Under the pieces are notes generated by a model, which was given only the letters and a program-made list of their open reading frames with translations, did not search any database and was not told where the DNA came from. A stretch of DNA of 38,361 nt from Bacteroidales bacterium (lineage in GTDB: Bacteria; Bacteroidota; Bacteroidia; Bacteroidales; FEN-979). Made by a program: the position numbers and the translations under genes. Positions 25,193-33,853 of the stretch are shown one piece after another. The stretch lies in NCBI GenBank assembly GCA_023229525.1, contig JALNZC010000036.1, forward strand, positions 1 to 38,361. The letters are read 5' to 3'. Numbering within the stretch: the first letter of the stretch is position 1; each line of letters opens with the position of its first letter.

Positions 25193-27790
25193 ATGGTTAC
25201 CTTTTACCTGAATGATAGAAGGATCGTATATTCTGGCGATGAAAACCAAACACTCCTTCATTTTCTCCGCGAAAAAAAAGGAATAACCTCGGTGAAAGAC
25301 GGTTGTTCGGGCCAGGCGACATGCGGCGCTTGTATGGTTGAAATTAATGGTAAAGCAAAACTTTCGTGCACCCAAAAAATAAAATTCTTAGAAGGTTCCC
25401 GGGTCGTTACAATGGAAGGGATTCCGGAATCCGTACGTGACATCATTGCGAAAGCCTATGTCGAAAAGGGGGCTGTTCAATGTGGTTTTTGTACTCCCGG
25501 TTTGATCATGCGAACAAAAATCCTCTTTGCGGAAAATCCCAATCCGGATCGTGAACAGATCAAAAAGGCCATCAACCTCAATTTATGCCGTTGCACCGGT
25601 TATGTTAAAATTGTGGATGCGATCGAAACTGCTTTAAATAGACTCCGAGAAAACAATGAATCCGGAAATCCGGAGTTTTCCGCAGCCATCGGGCACCGAT
25701 TCCCAAAATACCAGGCATACGAAACCGCTATCGGGAAGAGACGCTTCGTCAACGATTTACATTTCGACGGAATGCTATCTGGGGCATTGCGTTTCAGTGA
25801 TCATCCGCGTGCCCGGATTTTATCCATCGATATATCCGATGCTTTAAATATGGCAGGGGTCGAGCGGATATTCACTGCTTCCGATATTCCGGGCGACCGG
25901 TATACCGGTTTGATATTCAACGACTGGCCGTTGATGATTGCAACAGGTGAAACAACCCGGTATATTGGTGATGTGATTGCCGGGGTGGTAGCCAGGGATG
26001 AAGCAACCGCAAGGGAGGCCACCAGACTGATAAGGGTCAATTATGAAATATTGGATGTCGTTACGGATGTCGAACTGGCATTGGAAACCGGTGCCCCGGC
26101 TGTACATCCGGAAAAATCCAACCTTCTTGATCGGTGTGTCGTTCGCCGTGGTGAGCCGGTCGGGGATCTCTTGCAAAATTCCAAATATATCGCAACAGGG
26201 ATTTACGAAACTCAACGTGTTGAACACGCTTTTCTTGAAACCGAGGCAGCCATAGCTTTACCGGAGAAAGATGGAATACACCTCTATAGCCAGGGTCAGG
26301 GTATTTATGTAGATCAGGGTCAGATTGCTTCCCTGTTGGGTCTTGATGAAGACCGGGTGCGTGTTACACAGGTGCCCTGTGGAGGTGGTTTCGGCGGACG
26401 CGAGGATATGACCGTTCAGGGTCATGCCGCATTGTTTGCCTGGCTTTTGAAAAAGCCGGTGAAAGTGCACCTTTCCCGCGAAGAATCCATTATTATGCAT
26501 CCCAAACGCCATCCGGTAAAGATGGATATTACACTGGGATGTGATGAAAAGGGCATGCTTACCGGGTTAAAATTAAAAGCCATGGGCGACACCGGTGCCT
26601 ATGCTTCGGTTGGGAATAAAGTAATGGAACGGGTTGCCGGGCATGCCAGCGGTGGATACCATGTTCCCAATGTTGACATTGAATCCCTCACGGTTTACAC
26701 GAACAACATTCCTTCCGGCGCCATGCGTGGTTTTGGCGCCAACCAGGCGGCCTTCGCCCTTGAAAGTTGTATTGATGAACTTTGCGAAAAAGGGAATTTC
26801 GATCGCTGGAAATTTCGTTTTAATAATGCCCTAGAGGAAGGTAAAATGACTGCCACCGGACAGATTTTAGGGAAGGGAGTTGGGATCAAAGCGTGTCTGT
26901 TGGCTCTGAAGCATCAGTTCTATGCTGCCAAATATGCAGGTCTGGCCTGTGGAATCAAGAATTCCGGTGTAGGCAATGGCATGGTTGATTTCAGCGATGT
27001 TAAAATCACAATAGGCATAAACGGGCGGGTGTTGATCGAACATGGCTGGACTGAAATGGGACAAGGAGTTCAGAACATGGCGATACAGACACTGTATCAG
27101 GAAACCGGTATCAGTGCCGCACTAATCGACGTTGTGGTTGATACCAATACCGGCTTGCCTACCGGGATGACTACCTCGTCGCGCGCCACTGCATTGCTTG
27201 GAAATGCCATCATCGATGCCGCAATATCTATCCGTGAAGATTTAATGAAGACAGGTCAGGAAGATATACATCGGGCCTTGAATCAACTTGAAGGCCGGAG
27301 TTATACCGGAAAATATTATTGTGACTGGACAACCAAACCCGGTACAAAGGTTGAGAAAATCATCACCCATTATTCGTATGGTTATGCTGCACAGCTTGTA
27401 ACCTTGAACGAGGAAGGTAAAATTGAAAAGGTGTATGCTGCTCATGATGCGGGTAAGATCATGAATCAGATGTTATTTGAAGGACAAATTGAAGGAGCTG
27501 TCCATATGGGGATCGGGTATGCCCTTACCGAAGATCTGCCCATGAAAGAAGGCCGGCTTATCAGCACACATCTTCGTGACTGCGGGGTACTCACGGCAAT
27601 GCAGACCCCGGAAATTGAAGTGATCGGTATTGAAGAAGCCGATCCCGTAGGCCCATACGGAGCAAAAGGTATTGGTGAGATCGGTCTCGTTCCTACCGCC
27701 GCTGCTGTGGCCAATGCCCTATATACCTTTGACGGCGTAAGGAGAAAGAAGTTGCCGATGAAACCCAATTATTTGGCCGGTTCCCAATAA
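25193..27790 (+). CDS. Selenium-dependent-type xanthine dehydrogenase (Fe-S + molybdopterin subunits fused)
   Basis: The product has 865 residues, about the usual length of the selenium-dependent xanthine dehydrogenase family. The N-terminus has a plant-type [2Fe-2S] domain (C38, C44, C47, C59), then a second [2Fe-2S] domain with CGFCTPG and CRCTGY (about 98-133). From about 170 on come the two molybdopterin-binding domains with GGFGGRED, GAMRGFGANQAA, TEMGQGVQ and KGIGEIGLVPTAAA (the Glu as catalytic base). No FAD domain is present, so electrons must go to or come from a partner, probably YgfK. ATG 25193 is one base after the upstream stop. It resembles the E. coli XdhD role. Selenium dependence is a family inference; no selenium-maturation gene is in the window. 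Confidence 0.92.
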   Translation: MVTFYLNDRRIVYSGDENQTLLHFLREKKGITSVKDGCSGQATCGACMVEINGKAKLSCTQKIKFLEGSRVVTMEGIPESVRDIIAKAYVEKGAVQCGFCTPGLIMRTKILFAENPNPDREQIKKAINLNLCRCTGYVKIVDAIETALNRLRENNESGNPEFSAAIGHRFPKYQAYETAIGKRRFVNDLHFDGMLSGALRFSDHPRARILSIDISDALNMAGVERIFTASDIPGDRYTGLIFNDWPLMIATGETTRYIGDVIAGVVARDEATAREATRLIRVNYEILDVVTDVELALETGAPAVHPEKSNLLDRCVVRRGEPVGDLLQNSKYIATGIYETQRVEHAFLETEAAIALPEKDGIHLYSQGQGIYVDQGQIASLLGLDEDRVRVTQVPCGGGFGGREDMTVQGHAALFAWLLKKPVKVHLSREESIIMHPKRHPVKMDITLGCDEKGMLTGLKLKAMGDTGAYASVGNKVMERVAGHASGGYHVPNVDIESLTVYTNNIPSGAMRGFGANQAAFALESCIDELCEKGNFDRWKFRFNNALEEGKMTATGQILGKGVGIKACLLALKHQFYAAKYAGLACGIKNSGVGNGMVDFSDVKITIGINGRVLIEHGWTEMGQGVQNMAIQTLYQETGISAALIDVVVDTNTGLPTGMTTSSRATALLGNAIIDAAISIREDLMKTGQEDIHRALNQLEGRSYTGKYYCDWTTKPGTKVEKIITHYSYGYAAQLVTLNEEGKIEKVYAAHDAGKIMNQMLFEGQIEGAVHMGIGYALTEDLPMKEGRLISTHLRDCGVLTAMQTPEIEVIGIEEADPVGPYGAKGIGEIGLVPTAAAVANALYTFDGVRRKKLPMKPNYLAGSQ

Positions 27791-27948
27791 CAATTTTTCG
27801 GTGAAGTGATTTTTCCTTCAGTCTTTAGCTTTTTCATGGCTTTATCGACTTCTTTGCGTTCAATACCTGAAACTTCTGCAATCTGACCAGCACTTACCGG
27901 TTTACCGGCTTTCTGAATGGTGGTAAAAACTTTTTCAAGGGTTTCCAT
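27769..27948 (-). CDS. Small winged-helix-like DNA-binding protein (59 aa), overlapping the xanthine dehydrogenase end
   Basis: The product has 59 residues, starts METLEKVFTTIQKAG and ends SPKNCYWEPAK. Helix-turn-helix-like segment: GQIAEVSGIERKEVDKAMKKL followed by a short wing (KTEGKIT), typical of a MarR/winged-helix core with little else. Similar small proteins with a conserved SPK-C-Y/W-x-P ending occur widely in anaerobes (from memory). The last 22 bases overlap the antisense 3' end of the xanthine dehydrogenase gene. A -7 box (27999-27992) precedes it. It might regulate the cluster, or use redox or metal sensing through its single cysteine; both are inference. Confidence 0.75.
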   Translation of the reverse strand: METLEKVFTTIQKAGKPVSAGQIAEVSGIERKEVDKAMKKLKTEGKITSPKNCYWEPAK

Positions 27949-27991
27949 ATAATATTAATTTGAGTTTATGATAAAGTTATCCTCCGTTTGG

Positions 27992-27999
27992 CAAAGTTA
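27992..27999 (-). promoter_or_regulatory. -7 box of the small winged-helix gene
   Basis: On the minus strand TAACTTTG followed by C matches TAnnTTTG, 43 bases before the ATG at 27948. No -33 TTG at 19 bases. Confidence 0.55.
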
Positions 28000-28052
28000 G
28001 TAATAATGAAACGGTGGTAGAATTTAAAGGATGTTTATCCATTATGTTTTTT

Positions 28053-28269
28053 TATATTTGAGATTGAACAAGAAGAGTCGTGTGAATCGAGAACACCTCA
28101 CCCGACAAAGGGTTGCCGCCCCCATACGCGATTGTATCAGGCCACAGAGGCCGTTGAAACTCATGCGCATATCCGCCGGACAATTGCACAAATAATTATC
28201 TTTGCAATCAAACATACCAGCAAAAAATAATGTGTAACCTCCTGTTTCCGCTTGATCAGAACCTTCTCT
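28053..28269 (+). promoter_or_regulatory. Promoters and possible structured leader of ssnA
   Basis: Two TAnnTTTG boxes occur upstream of ssnA: TATATTTG (28053-28060) and TATCTTTG (28197-28204). Between them is a GC-rich segment with consecutive small hairpins: GTGT/ACAC (about 28081-28097), CCC-GACAAA-GGG (28101-28112), ATAC/GTAT (28124-28137) and GGCC-ACAGA-GGCC (28140-28152). This could be a structured leader of a transcript from the upstream box, or a leftover intergenic element. It does not match any riboswitch I can recognise. The remaining bases of the 321-base gap (27949-28269) hold the winged-helix promoter. Confidence 0.4.
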
Positions 28270-29532
28270 ATGATTTTACTTAAAAATGGCACCTATATCG
28301 ACTGGCAAACGCTGGAATTCAAAAATACCGATCTTCTGGTTCAAGCAGGTCGCAACGGGAAAATCAGGTTTCCGGGTATAACTGTGAAGGGCGAAACAAT
28401 CCGAACCATTGACTGCACAGGTAAATTTATCACAAAATCGTTTGCCAACGGTCATCATCATGTCTATTCGGCCCTAGCCCGCGGCATGAATTCTCCGAAA
28501 AAGAATCCGGAGAATTTTCTGGAAATATTGAAATATATCTGGTGGACTTTAGATAAAGCGCTTGATCCGGAAATTATCCGCTCAAGCGCACTTGTTACTG
28601 CTATTGCTTGTGCAAAGAATGGTGTCACCTTTGTAATTGATCACCACGCTTCTCCTTTTGCCGTGAAAGGCAGTCTTGAAATTATTGCCCGTGCTTTTGA
28701 TGAAGTCGGTGTAAATCATTTGTTGTGCTATGAAATATCCGACCGTGACGGATCGGAAATAGCGCAGAAGGGACTTGTTGAAACTGCCGACTATCTTTCA
28801 AAACGGCAGGGATTGGTTGGCTTACATGCTTCTTTCACAGTCGGGGAACGAACCTTGCAGCAGAGTGTGGAAATAGCATCCGGTCTCAATTCCGGTATTC
28901 ATATTCATGTGGCTGAGAACCAATCCGATCAGGAACATTGTTTGACCCATTATCACAAACGTGTGATGGAGAGACTCGCCGATGCCGGTGTTCTGCAATT
29001 CCCGAAATCCATCCTTGCCCATTGCCTCCATCTCAACGAAAATGAACGTGCAATTGCCGCGAGGTCACCTGCATGGATTGTGGAAAATATGGAAAGTAAC
29101 CTGAACAATTCAGTGGGTTTCTTTAATTCAAAGGGTTTGAACCGGAATATCATGTTTGGAACCGATGGAATGCACAGTGATATGTTGACCAGCGCTAAAT
29201 CTGCATTTTTTGCCGGGCATAATTACGAAGCCATCGATTATGGTGAGACATACAGACGCTTTCGGAATGTTCACCATTACCTGCGGAACAACGGATTCAC
29301 AGGAGATGAAGAAAACAACCTTGTGGTGTTCGATTACGATACTCCGACACCTTTTACTAAAGGTAATTTTTTAAGTCACTTTCTCTTTGGAATCGGATCG
29401 AAACATGTTACCCATGTGATCTCAAACGGTGAACTGATCGTAGAAGACAGGAATGTTGTGACGGTGAATGAGGTTGAAATCCTTGCTGAAGCACGTTTAC
29501 AGGCTGAAAGACTGTGGGGCCGGATGAAATGA
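28270..29532 (+). CDS. ssnA: SsnA-like amidohydrolase (chlorohydrolase/aminohydrolase)
   Basis: The product has 420 residues from ATG 28270 (an upstream TTG at 28252 is in frame but less likely). It is a metal-dependent amidohydrolase with the HxH metal pair in NGHHHVYSALARGM, HIHVAEN (about 216), a later ILAHCLHL, and an Asp in FGTDGMHSD. These are the hallmarks of SsnA and of guanine deaminase-like/chlorohydrolase proteins. In uric-acid clusters of gut anaerobes SsnA is one of the required genes; the exact step is inferred here. It is convergent to ygeW with only 19 bases between the two ends and has its own promoter. Confidence 0.9.
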   Translation: MILLKNGTYIDWQTLEFKNTDLLVQAGRNGKIRFPGITVKGETIRTIDCTGKFITKSFANGHHHVYSALARGMNSPKKNPENFLEILKYIWWTLDKALDPEIIRSSALVTAIACAKNGVTFVIDHHASPFAVKGSLEIIARAFDEVGVNHLLCYEISDRDGSEIAQKGLVETADYLSKRQGLVGLHASFTVGERTLQQSVEIASGLNSGIHIHVAENQSDQEHCLTHYHKRVMERLADAGVLQFPKSILAHCLHLNENERAIAARSPAWIVENMESNLNNSVGFFNSKGLNRNIMFGTDGMHSDMLTSAKSAFFAGHNYEAIDYGETYRRFRNVHHYLRNNGFTGDEENNLVVFDYDTPTPFTKGNFLSHFLFGIGSKHVTHVISNGELIVEDRNVVTVNEVEILAEARLQAERLWGRMK

Positions 29533-29551
29533 TTCACCGATCTTAATCAAA

Positions 29552-30742
29552 CTATAAAACTCTGTTCCTTCCCCTGTGTTCTATATTTCTGAGCACTCCT
29601 GCCGGATTTTCAAACCGGTTGGTCAGCATCATTGCCGCGATTATATATGGTTTGAAACCGGCTTGTTTGTATAAAGGAACACGGTACCGTTCAAAAACCG
29701 TTGCCGCCACTTCTCCTTCTTTACATGAAACATTTGAAATATCTGCAGGAAGACAATGGAGGTAGAGCGCTTTTCCATTACTGGTCAGTTCCATCATTTT
29801 TTCCGTACATTCCCACTCTTTGAATCTGGCATTGTTGGAAAGGCATTCCTTTTCAAGCTCCTTCAATCCATTGTGATCATTGTTCCTGAGTAATTTCGTA
29901 CGTCGTTGCATGACTTGGTAAGGCGCCCAGCTCTTGGGGTAGACGATATCTGCATCCTTAAATGCTTCCTGCATAGCATTGACTGTCCGGAAGCTGCCGT
30001 TGCTCTCTTGAGCCTGTTTCCCGGCCAGATCGTCAACCTCGGGGATTAAATCATATCCTTCGGGATAGGCAAGATCTACCTGCATCCCGAATCGGGTCAT
30101 AAGCCCGATTATTCCCTGAGGAACAGAGAGCGGTTTCCCATAACTTGGAGAATAAGCCCAGGTCATGGCGATCTTTTTCCCTCGAAGATTTTCCAGGGAA
30201 CCAAAGACTGTTTTCAGATGTAACAAATCAGCCATCGATTGTGTCGGATGATCAATATCGCATTGAAGATTGATGATGCCTGGACGCTGCGGCAGAACAC
30301 CTTCGGCATAGGCCTCATCCAACGCTGCTCCCACCTCACGCATGTAAGCATTACCGGCACCCAGGAACATATCATCACGGATTCCGATGATATCGCTCAG
30401 AAAAGAGATCATCGTGGAAGTTTCACGCACGGTTTCGCCATGGGCAATCTGTGATTTTCCCTCATCGAGGTCTTGAACAGCCAAGCCCAATAAATTCGAT
30501 GCCGATGCAAATGAAAACCGGGTACGGGTTGAATTATCACGGAACTGGGAGATCGCAAGACCGGAATCAAAGCAGCGGGTCGAGATATTTTTATCGCGTA
30601 GATATTTTAACGTTTCGGCAACAGTAAGGATTATTTCCAAATCTTCATATGATTTTTCCCAGGTAAGGAGAAAATCTTTCTGAAAAAGTGTCGATACTTT
30701 TGATTCAATTTTGTCTAAAAAACTCTTTAAAATCGTGTCCAT
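29552..30742 (-). CDS. ygeW: YgeW, knotted carbamoyltransferase
   Basis: The product has 396 residues, the same length as E. coli YgeW. The carbamoyl-phosphate motif STRTRFSFASA is near residue 71, and HPTQSMADLLHL (about 164) follows. HCLPADISN (about 334) lies in the second domain. YgeW belongs to the knotted-fold aspartate/ornithine transcarbamylase group; in purine clusters it is proposed to transfer or remove a carbamoyl group from ureido intermediates, generating carbamoyl phosphate and hence ATP. It follows ygeY on the same strand with an 87-base gap, and converges with ssnA. Confidence 0.95.
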   Translation of the reverse strand: MDTILKSFLDKIESKVSTLFQKDFLLTWEKSYEDLEIILTVAETLKYLRDKNISTRCFDSGLAISQFRDNSTRTRFSFASASNLLGLAVQDLDEGKSQIAHGETVRETSTMISFLSDIIGIRDDMFLGAGNAYMREVGAALDEAYAEGVLPQRPGIINLQCDIDHPTQSMADLLHLKTVFGSLENLRGKKIAMTWAYSPSYGKPLSVPQGIIGLMTRFGMQVDLAYPEGYDLIPEVDDLAGKQAQESNGSFRTVNAMQEAFKDADIVYPKSWAPYQVMQRRTKLLRNNDHNGLKELEKECLSNNARFKEWECTEKMMELTSNGKALYLHCLPADISNVSCKEGEVAATVFERYRVPLYKQAGFKPYIIAAMMLTNRFENPAGVLRNIEHRGRNRVL

Positions 30743-30829
30743 TATGATATGAATATATTAATTAAAAAACTTGAATTTCAACACAATCACGAATATCAAC
30801 CGCATTTCAACGTGAAGACTTTATATTTC

Positions 30830-32023
30830 TCAGGCAGTGATGTAATAGGCAAGCGCTGCGTAAAAAGCTGAAGCGGCTACCAGATCGCTGACCGGCACTT
30901 TTTCGTTTGGAGCGTGAGCAAGCTCTTCATTTCCCGGACCAAAACCAATACAGGGAATGTGATAATATCCGTTAATGGTTACACCATTGGTGGAGAATGT
31001 CCATTTATCGGTCACTGGTTTTGTATTGAAGAGACTGGTAAAAGTTTTCTGCGCAATGAGTACCATTGGATGATCTTCTTCAATCTTCCATGTCGGATAA
31101 TATTTCTCCATGCCATAACGCAAGCCGGTATAAGCTGTTTCTTTATATTGAAGCACTTCGATTGCGGCATCCATACCCTTCATAATTTCACGGATTTCCT
31201 CTACTGCTGAAGTTTTTGTTTCTCCCCATGTCAGTCTTCGGTCAAGATGAATTTTCGCATAGTCTGCAACCGCACATAATGAAGGGCTGCCGGAGACGAA
31301 TTCCGAAACGGTCACACTGCCTTTTCCCAGGAAATCATCCGATTTCAGGCGTTCATTGAGCTTTTCGATCTCAAGGCAGGCACGCGAAGCGAGATATATA
31401 GCGTTCTTGCCGCGTTCTGGTGCAGAACCATGTGATGAGATACCCCGGAAAGTCAGCTCGATTTCCATTCTTCCACGTTGTCCCCGGTATATATTCAGAT
31501 TTGTGGGTTCGGTAATGACTACAAAATCTGGTTTGATCTTTTCCTCTTCCACCAGGTATTTCCAGCACAATCCATCACAATCTTCTTCCATGACCGTTCC
31601 TGTAAAATAGATAGTAAGGTTGCGATCAAAAGCAAGGTCTTTCAGTATTCTTCCGGCCGTGACAAAAGCTGCGGGACCACCTTTCTGGTCCACCGATCCC
31701 CTGCCATGGACAAAACCGCCGCTAATTTCCCCCGAAAATGGATCACTGCTCCAGTTGGAGATATTTCCGACATCAACCGTATCGATATGTCCGTCAAAAA
31801 CAAGGACCTTGCTTCCGTTACCGATCCGGCCGATTACATTTCCAAGCTTATCTGTACGAATTTCATCAAAACCAGCCTCATGCATTTGACGCATCAGTGC
31901 TTCAGCAACCGCTTTTTCTCCGGTACTCAACGAGCGGATTTTTATCAACTCCGACAGATTGGAAGCGGTATAACCTGCGTAAGACTCTGCCAGTTCATTA
32001 ATTTTTAATACAATACTTTTCAC
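30830..32023 (-). CDS. ygeY: YgeY, M20-family hydrolase
   Basis: The product has 397 residues (E. coli YgeY 403). Metal-binding residues of the M20/ArgE group are visible: His and Asp in FDGHIDTVD, Asp in GRGSVDQKGG, Glu pair in MEEDCDG, Glu in ITEPTNL, and a C-terminal His in EELAHAPNE. The dimerisation insert begins near FRGISSHGSAPERG. Such enzymes cleave amide or ureido bonds; in this cluster it probably hydrolyses a carbamoyl or ureido group of a purine-ring fragment. It is upstream of ygeW with a promoter box on the minus strand. Confidence 0.94.
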   Translation of the reverse strand: MKSIVLKINELAESYAGYTASNLSELIKIRSLSTGEKAVAEALMRQMHEAGFDEIRTDKLGNVIGRIGNGSKVLVFDGHIDTVDVGNISNWSSDPFSGEISGGFVHGRGSVDQKGGPAAFVTAGRILKDLAFDRNLTIYFTGTVMEEDCDGLCWKYLVEEEKIKPDFVVITEPTNLNIYRGQRGRMEIELTFRGISSHGSAPERGKNAIYLASRACLEIEKLNERLKSDDFLGKGSVTVSEFVSGSPSLCAVADYAKIHLDRRLTWGETKTSAVEEIREIMKGMDAAIEVLQYKETAYTGLRYGMEKYYPTWKIEEDHPMVLIAQKTFTSLFNTKPVTDKWTFSTNGVTINGYYHIPCIGFGPGNEELAHAPNEKVPVSDLVAASAFYAALAYYITA

Positions 32024-32055
32024 TTCAGTTATGATTTAAATGGTAAATAATCCGT

Positions 32056-32063
32056 CAAATTTA
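32056..32063 (-). promoter_or_regulatory. -7 box of the ygeY-ygeW promoter
   Basis: On the minus strand TAAATTTG matches TAnnTTTG, 32 bases before the ATG at 32023. No TTG at the usual distance. Confidence 0.5.
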
Positions 32064-32116
32064 CAAAAGGAAATCTCACGAAAGCCATGTTTGTCGGAGA
32101 ATTGGTAAGAATTTAT

Positions 32117-32124
32117 TAAATTTG
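32117..32124 (+). promoter_or_regulatory. -7 box of the CHAD gene promoter
   Basis: TAAATTTG matches TAnnTTTG, 40 bases before the ATG at 32165, with a TTG at 32091-32093 (spacing 23). It is divergent from the ygeY promoter. Confidence 0.5.
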
Positions 32125-32164
32125 ACCTTTAAAAGTTACAACCCATGTTAAGGTTATCTATGAT

Positions 32165-33055
32165 ATGATGACAAAAAAAGAGACCGGTGAATTTTTATAC
32201 CGGTACTACCGTAAAAGGATTGCCTCCTTCCTAGCCAGTCTTTATAAAGCCAGCATAACCTGCGATGATAAAGATATTCATAAGGCAAGGGTGGATATGA
32301 AAAAGATATTTGCCTTGTTTCATCTGTTTGAAATGGTGTTATCCGATAGGTTTATTGTGGAAAACCATTACCCTCTACTGAAAAACATATTTATTCATTC
32401 CGGCAGGATCAGGGAAATACAGATAAATCTTGATTTGCTTGAACATTATGGGTTTGACCTACCCGACATGCCGCAGTTCAAAGAATACCTGGTTTATGAG
32501 GAAGTCAGACTGACCAGGATATTTTTGTCCGAAATAAAAAAATTCGATGAAAAAAAGTTAAACCAGGCTGATAAGGAGATAAAAAAAATCGTCGTTGGGA
32601 TCAGCCAAAAAAAATTCCTTACCGATGCCCTTAAATTCATCGACAATAAAACCGGGAAAATATCAAAACTTCTGGGAAAAGAGTATAATCCCGAAACAGT
32701 TCATAAAATACGCCGTCATCTCAAATCTATGTCGGCTATTGCAACCATGTCGCTAACATTGAAAGAGGATGCCATATTGAAGCAGCGGATCGAAATCATG
32801 AACCGTGCTGAGATCCTGATCGGGGAATGGCACGACAAGGTAGTGCTGCTGGATACAATCTCTAAATTTCGTTCACTCCGAATAAAAAAGAAAAAGTTAA
32901 AAGAAGATAATCCACTTCCCCTAAGCGAGTTTGAAAAACTCGTTCAGGAAAAATGCTCCCTTTTACTACAGCAAATCAAGCCCGCGGTTGACCGGGTGAT
33001 CAATGAAGAACCGCAAGGGCTGTCTCAAACTGAAACCTCCGGAAGTCCGGATTAG
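32165..33055 (+). CDS. CHAD-domain protein (polyphosphate-associated)
   Basis: The product has 296 residues, almost all alpha-helical with many Lys/Arg and His. Hallmark conserved histidines are in DIHKARVDMKKI (about 40), TVHKIRRHLKSM (about 180) and IGEWHDKVVLL (about 220). CHAD domains bind polyphosphate and are usually alone or next to CYTH/ppk genes. Here the gene stands alone in the purine locus, divergent from ygeY. It may link polyphosphate or energy status to the cluster, but this is speculation. ATG 32165 or the following ATG. Confidence 0.85.
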   Translation: MMTKKETGEFLYRYYRKRIASFLASLYKASITCDDKDIHKARVDMKKIFALFHLFEMVLSDRFIVENHYPLLKNIFIHSGRIREIQINLDLLEHYGFDLPDMPQFKEYLVYEEVRLTRIFLSEIKKFDEKKLNQADKEIKKIVVGISQKKFLTDALKFIDNKTGKISKLLGKEYNPETVHKIRRHLKSMSAIATMSLTLKEDAILKQRIEIMNRAEILIGEWHDKVVLLDTISKFRSLRIKKKKLKEDNPLPLSEFEKLVQEKCSLLLQQIKPAVDRVINEEPQGLSQTETSGSPD

Positions 33056-33063
33056 TTTGAAAT

Positions 33064-33705
33064 TCACTTCGTTTTAACCACCGATTTCAAAATATTGTAC
33101 TTTACCCAGTCTTCATAAATATTTTGCGCAATCGTATTGGCAGCCTGGTCGACATAATTTGGATCGGTAACCGATATCTCAGCAGTCCATTCAGCTGTTC
33201 CTCCTTTTTTGGTATAAAGACTTGCGGTCAGATTTACAGTGGAGGTAGTTGTCCAATATCCACCCGTAGCTACGCCACCGCCATAAAAACCGCCGCCCCA
33301 ATAGCCGCCACCCCAGTAACCTCCCCATCCGCCTCCATAATAAGTCGGGGGAACATAACTCTGAGATTGATCAGTGCCCTTATACTTGAAAACGAGTACT
33401 CCATCGGCGCCCAGACTATCAATCTTTTTTTGAACCTGATCAAGGGGGTATTTAATATTTGGGTTGAGGAAATCAAGCGATCCCATACTTTTAAGGCCCT
33501 GTGAACTAAAATAAGCTACCATCGTTTGTTCAAAAGGCTTCATATACTCAAGCTTATCGAACAATGGAATGATAACAACTTTGGAGATTTGGGCATTCTC
33601 ATTCGGGTCCTTCCAGCTTGTCAGGGAGACCGAGGAGCTGCAGGAAGTGACCAAAAAAGCAGCGATTACTGCCAATAAAGTCAAGGTTAACGATTTTTTT
33701 TTCAT
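33064..33705 (-). CDS. Lipoprotein with Gly/Tyr/Trp-rich repeat (DUF4136-like)
   Basis: The product has 213 residues. Signal peptide with lipobox LVTSC (Cys at about 22). The middle part (about 45-110) resembles small DUF4136-type or LPS-associated lipoproteins. Residues about 119-145 are a low-complexity GGGWGGYWGGGYWGGGF stretch of aromatic-glycine repeats. It lies 148 bases downstream of the xanthine dehydrogenase gene on the same strand, with direct repeats in the gap, and converges with the CHAD gene. Probably an outer-membrane lipoprotein unconnected with purines. Confidence 0.8.
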   Translation of the reverse strand: MKKKSLTLTLLAVIAAFLVTSCSSSVSLTSWKDPNENAQISKVVIIPLFDKLEYMKPFEQTMVAYFSSQGLKSMGSLDFLNPNIKYPLDQVQKKIDSLGADGVLVFKYKGTDQSQSYVPPTYYGGGWGGYWGGGYWGGGFYGGGVATGGYWTTTSTVNLTASLYTKKGGTAEWTAEISVTDPNYVDQAANTIAQNIYEDWVKYNILKSVVKTK

Positions 33706-33750
33706 GGGGTTTGATTTTTAAAATAGACCTGTAAAAAGATTATAATACAT

Positions 33751-33783
33751 TGGTTAATATACTGGTTAATTTTCCTGTTAATA
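33751..33783. repeat. Three direct TGGTTAAT-type repeats upstream of the lipoprotein gene
   Basis: TGGTTAAT at 33751 and 33763, and TGTTAAT at 33776, are spaced 12 and 13 bases apart. They lie in the AT-rich gap between the lipoprotein ATG and the xanthine dehydrogenase stop. The roughly one-helical-turn spacing fits a repressor or activator operator, but no regulator is known. Confidence 0.35.
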
Positions 33784-33853
33784 TGTTGGATAAATATAAT
33801 CATTTTTTCCTATACAGAAATGTTTATATATTGCCGGACATATATTTCATATT

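Noticed and set aside
25193..27790. In-frame selenocysteine (TGA) in the selenium-type xanthine dehydrogenase
   Set aside because: The frame is open without internal TGA; in this family selenium is a labile cofactor rather than selenocysteine.
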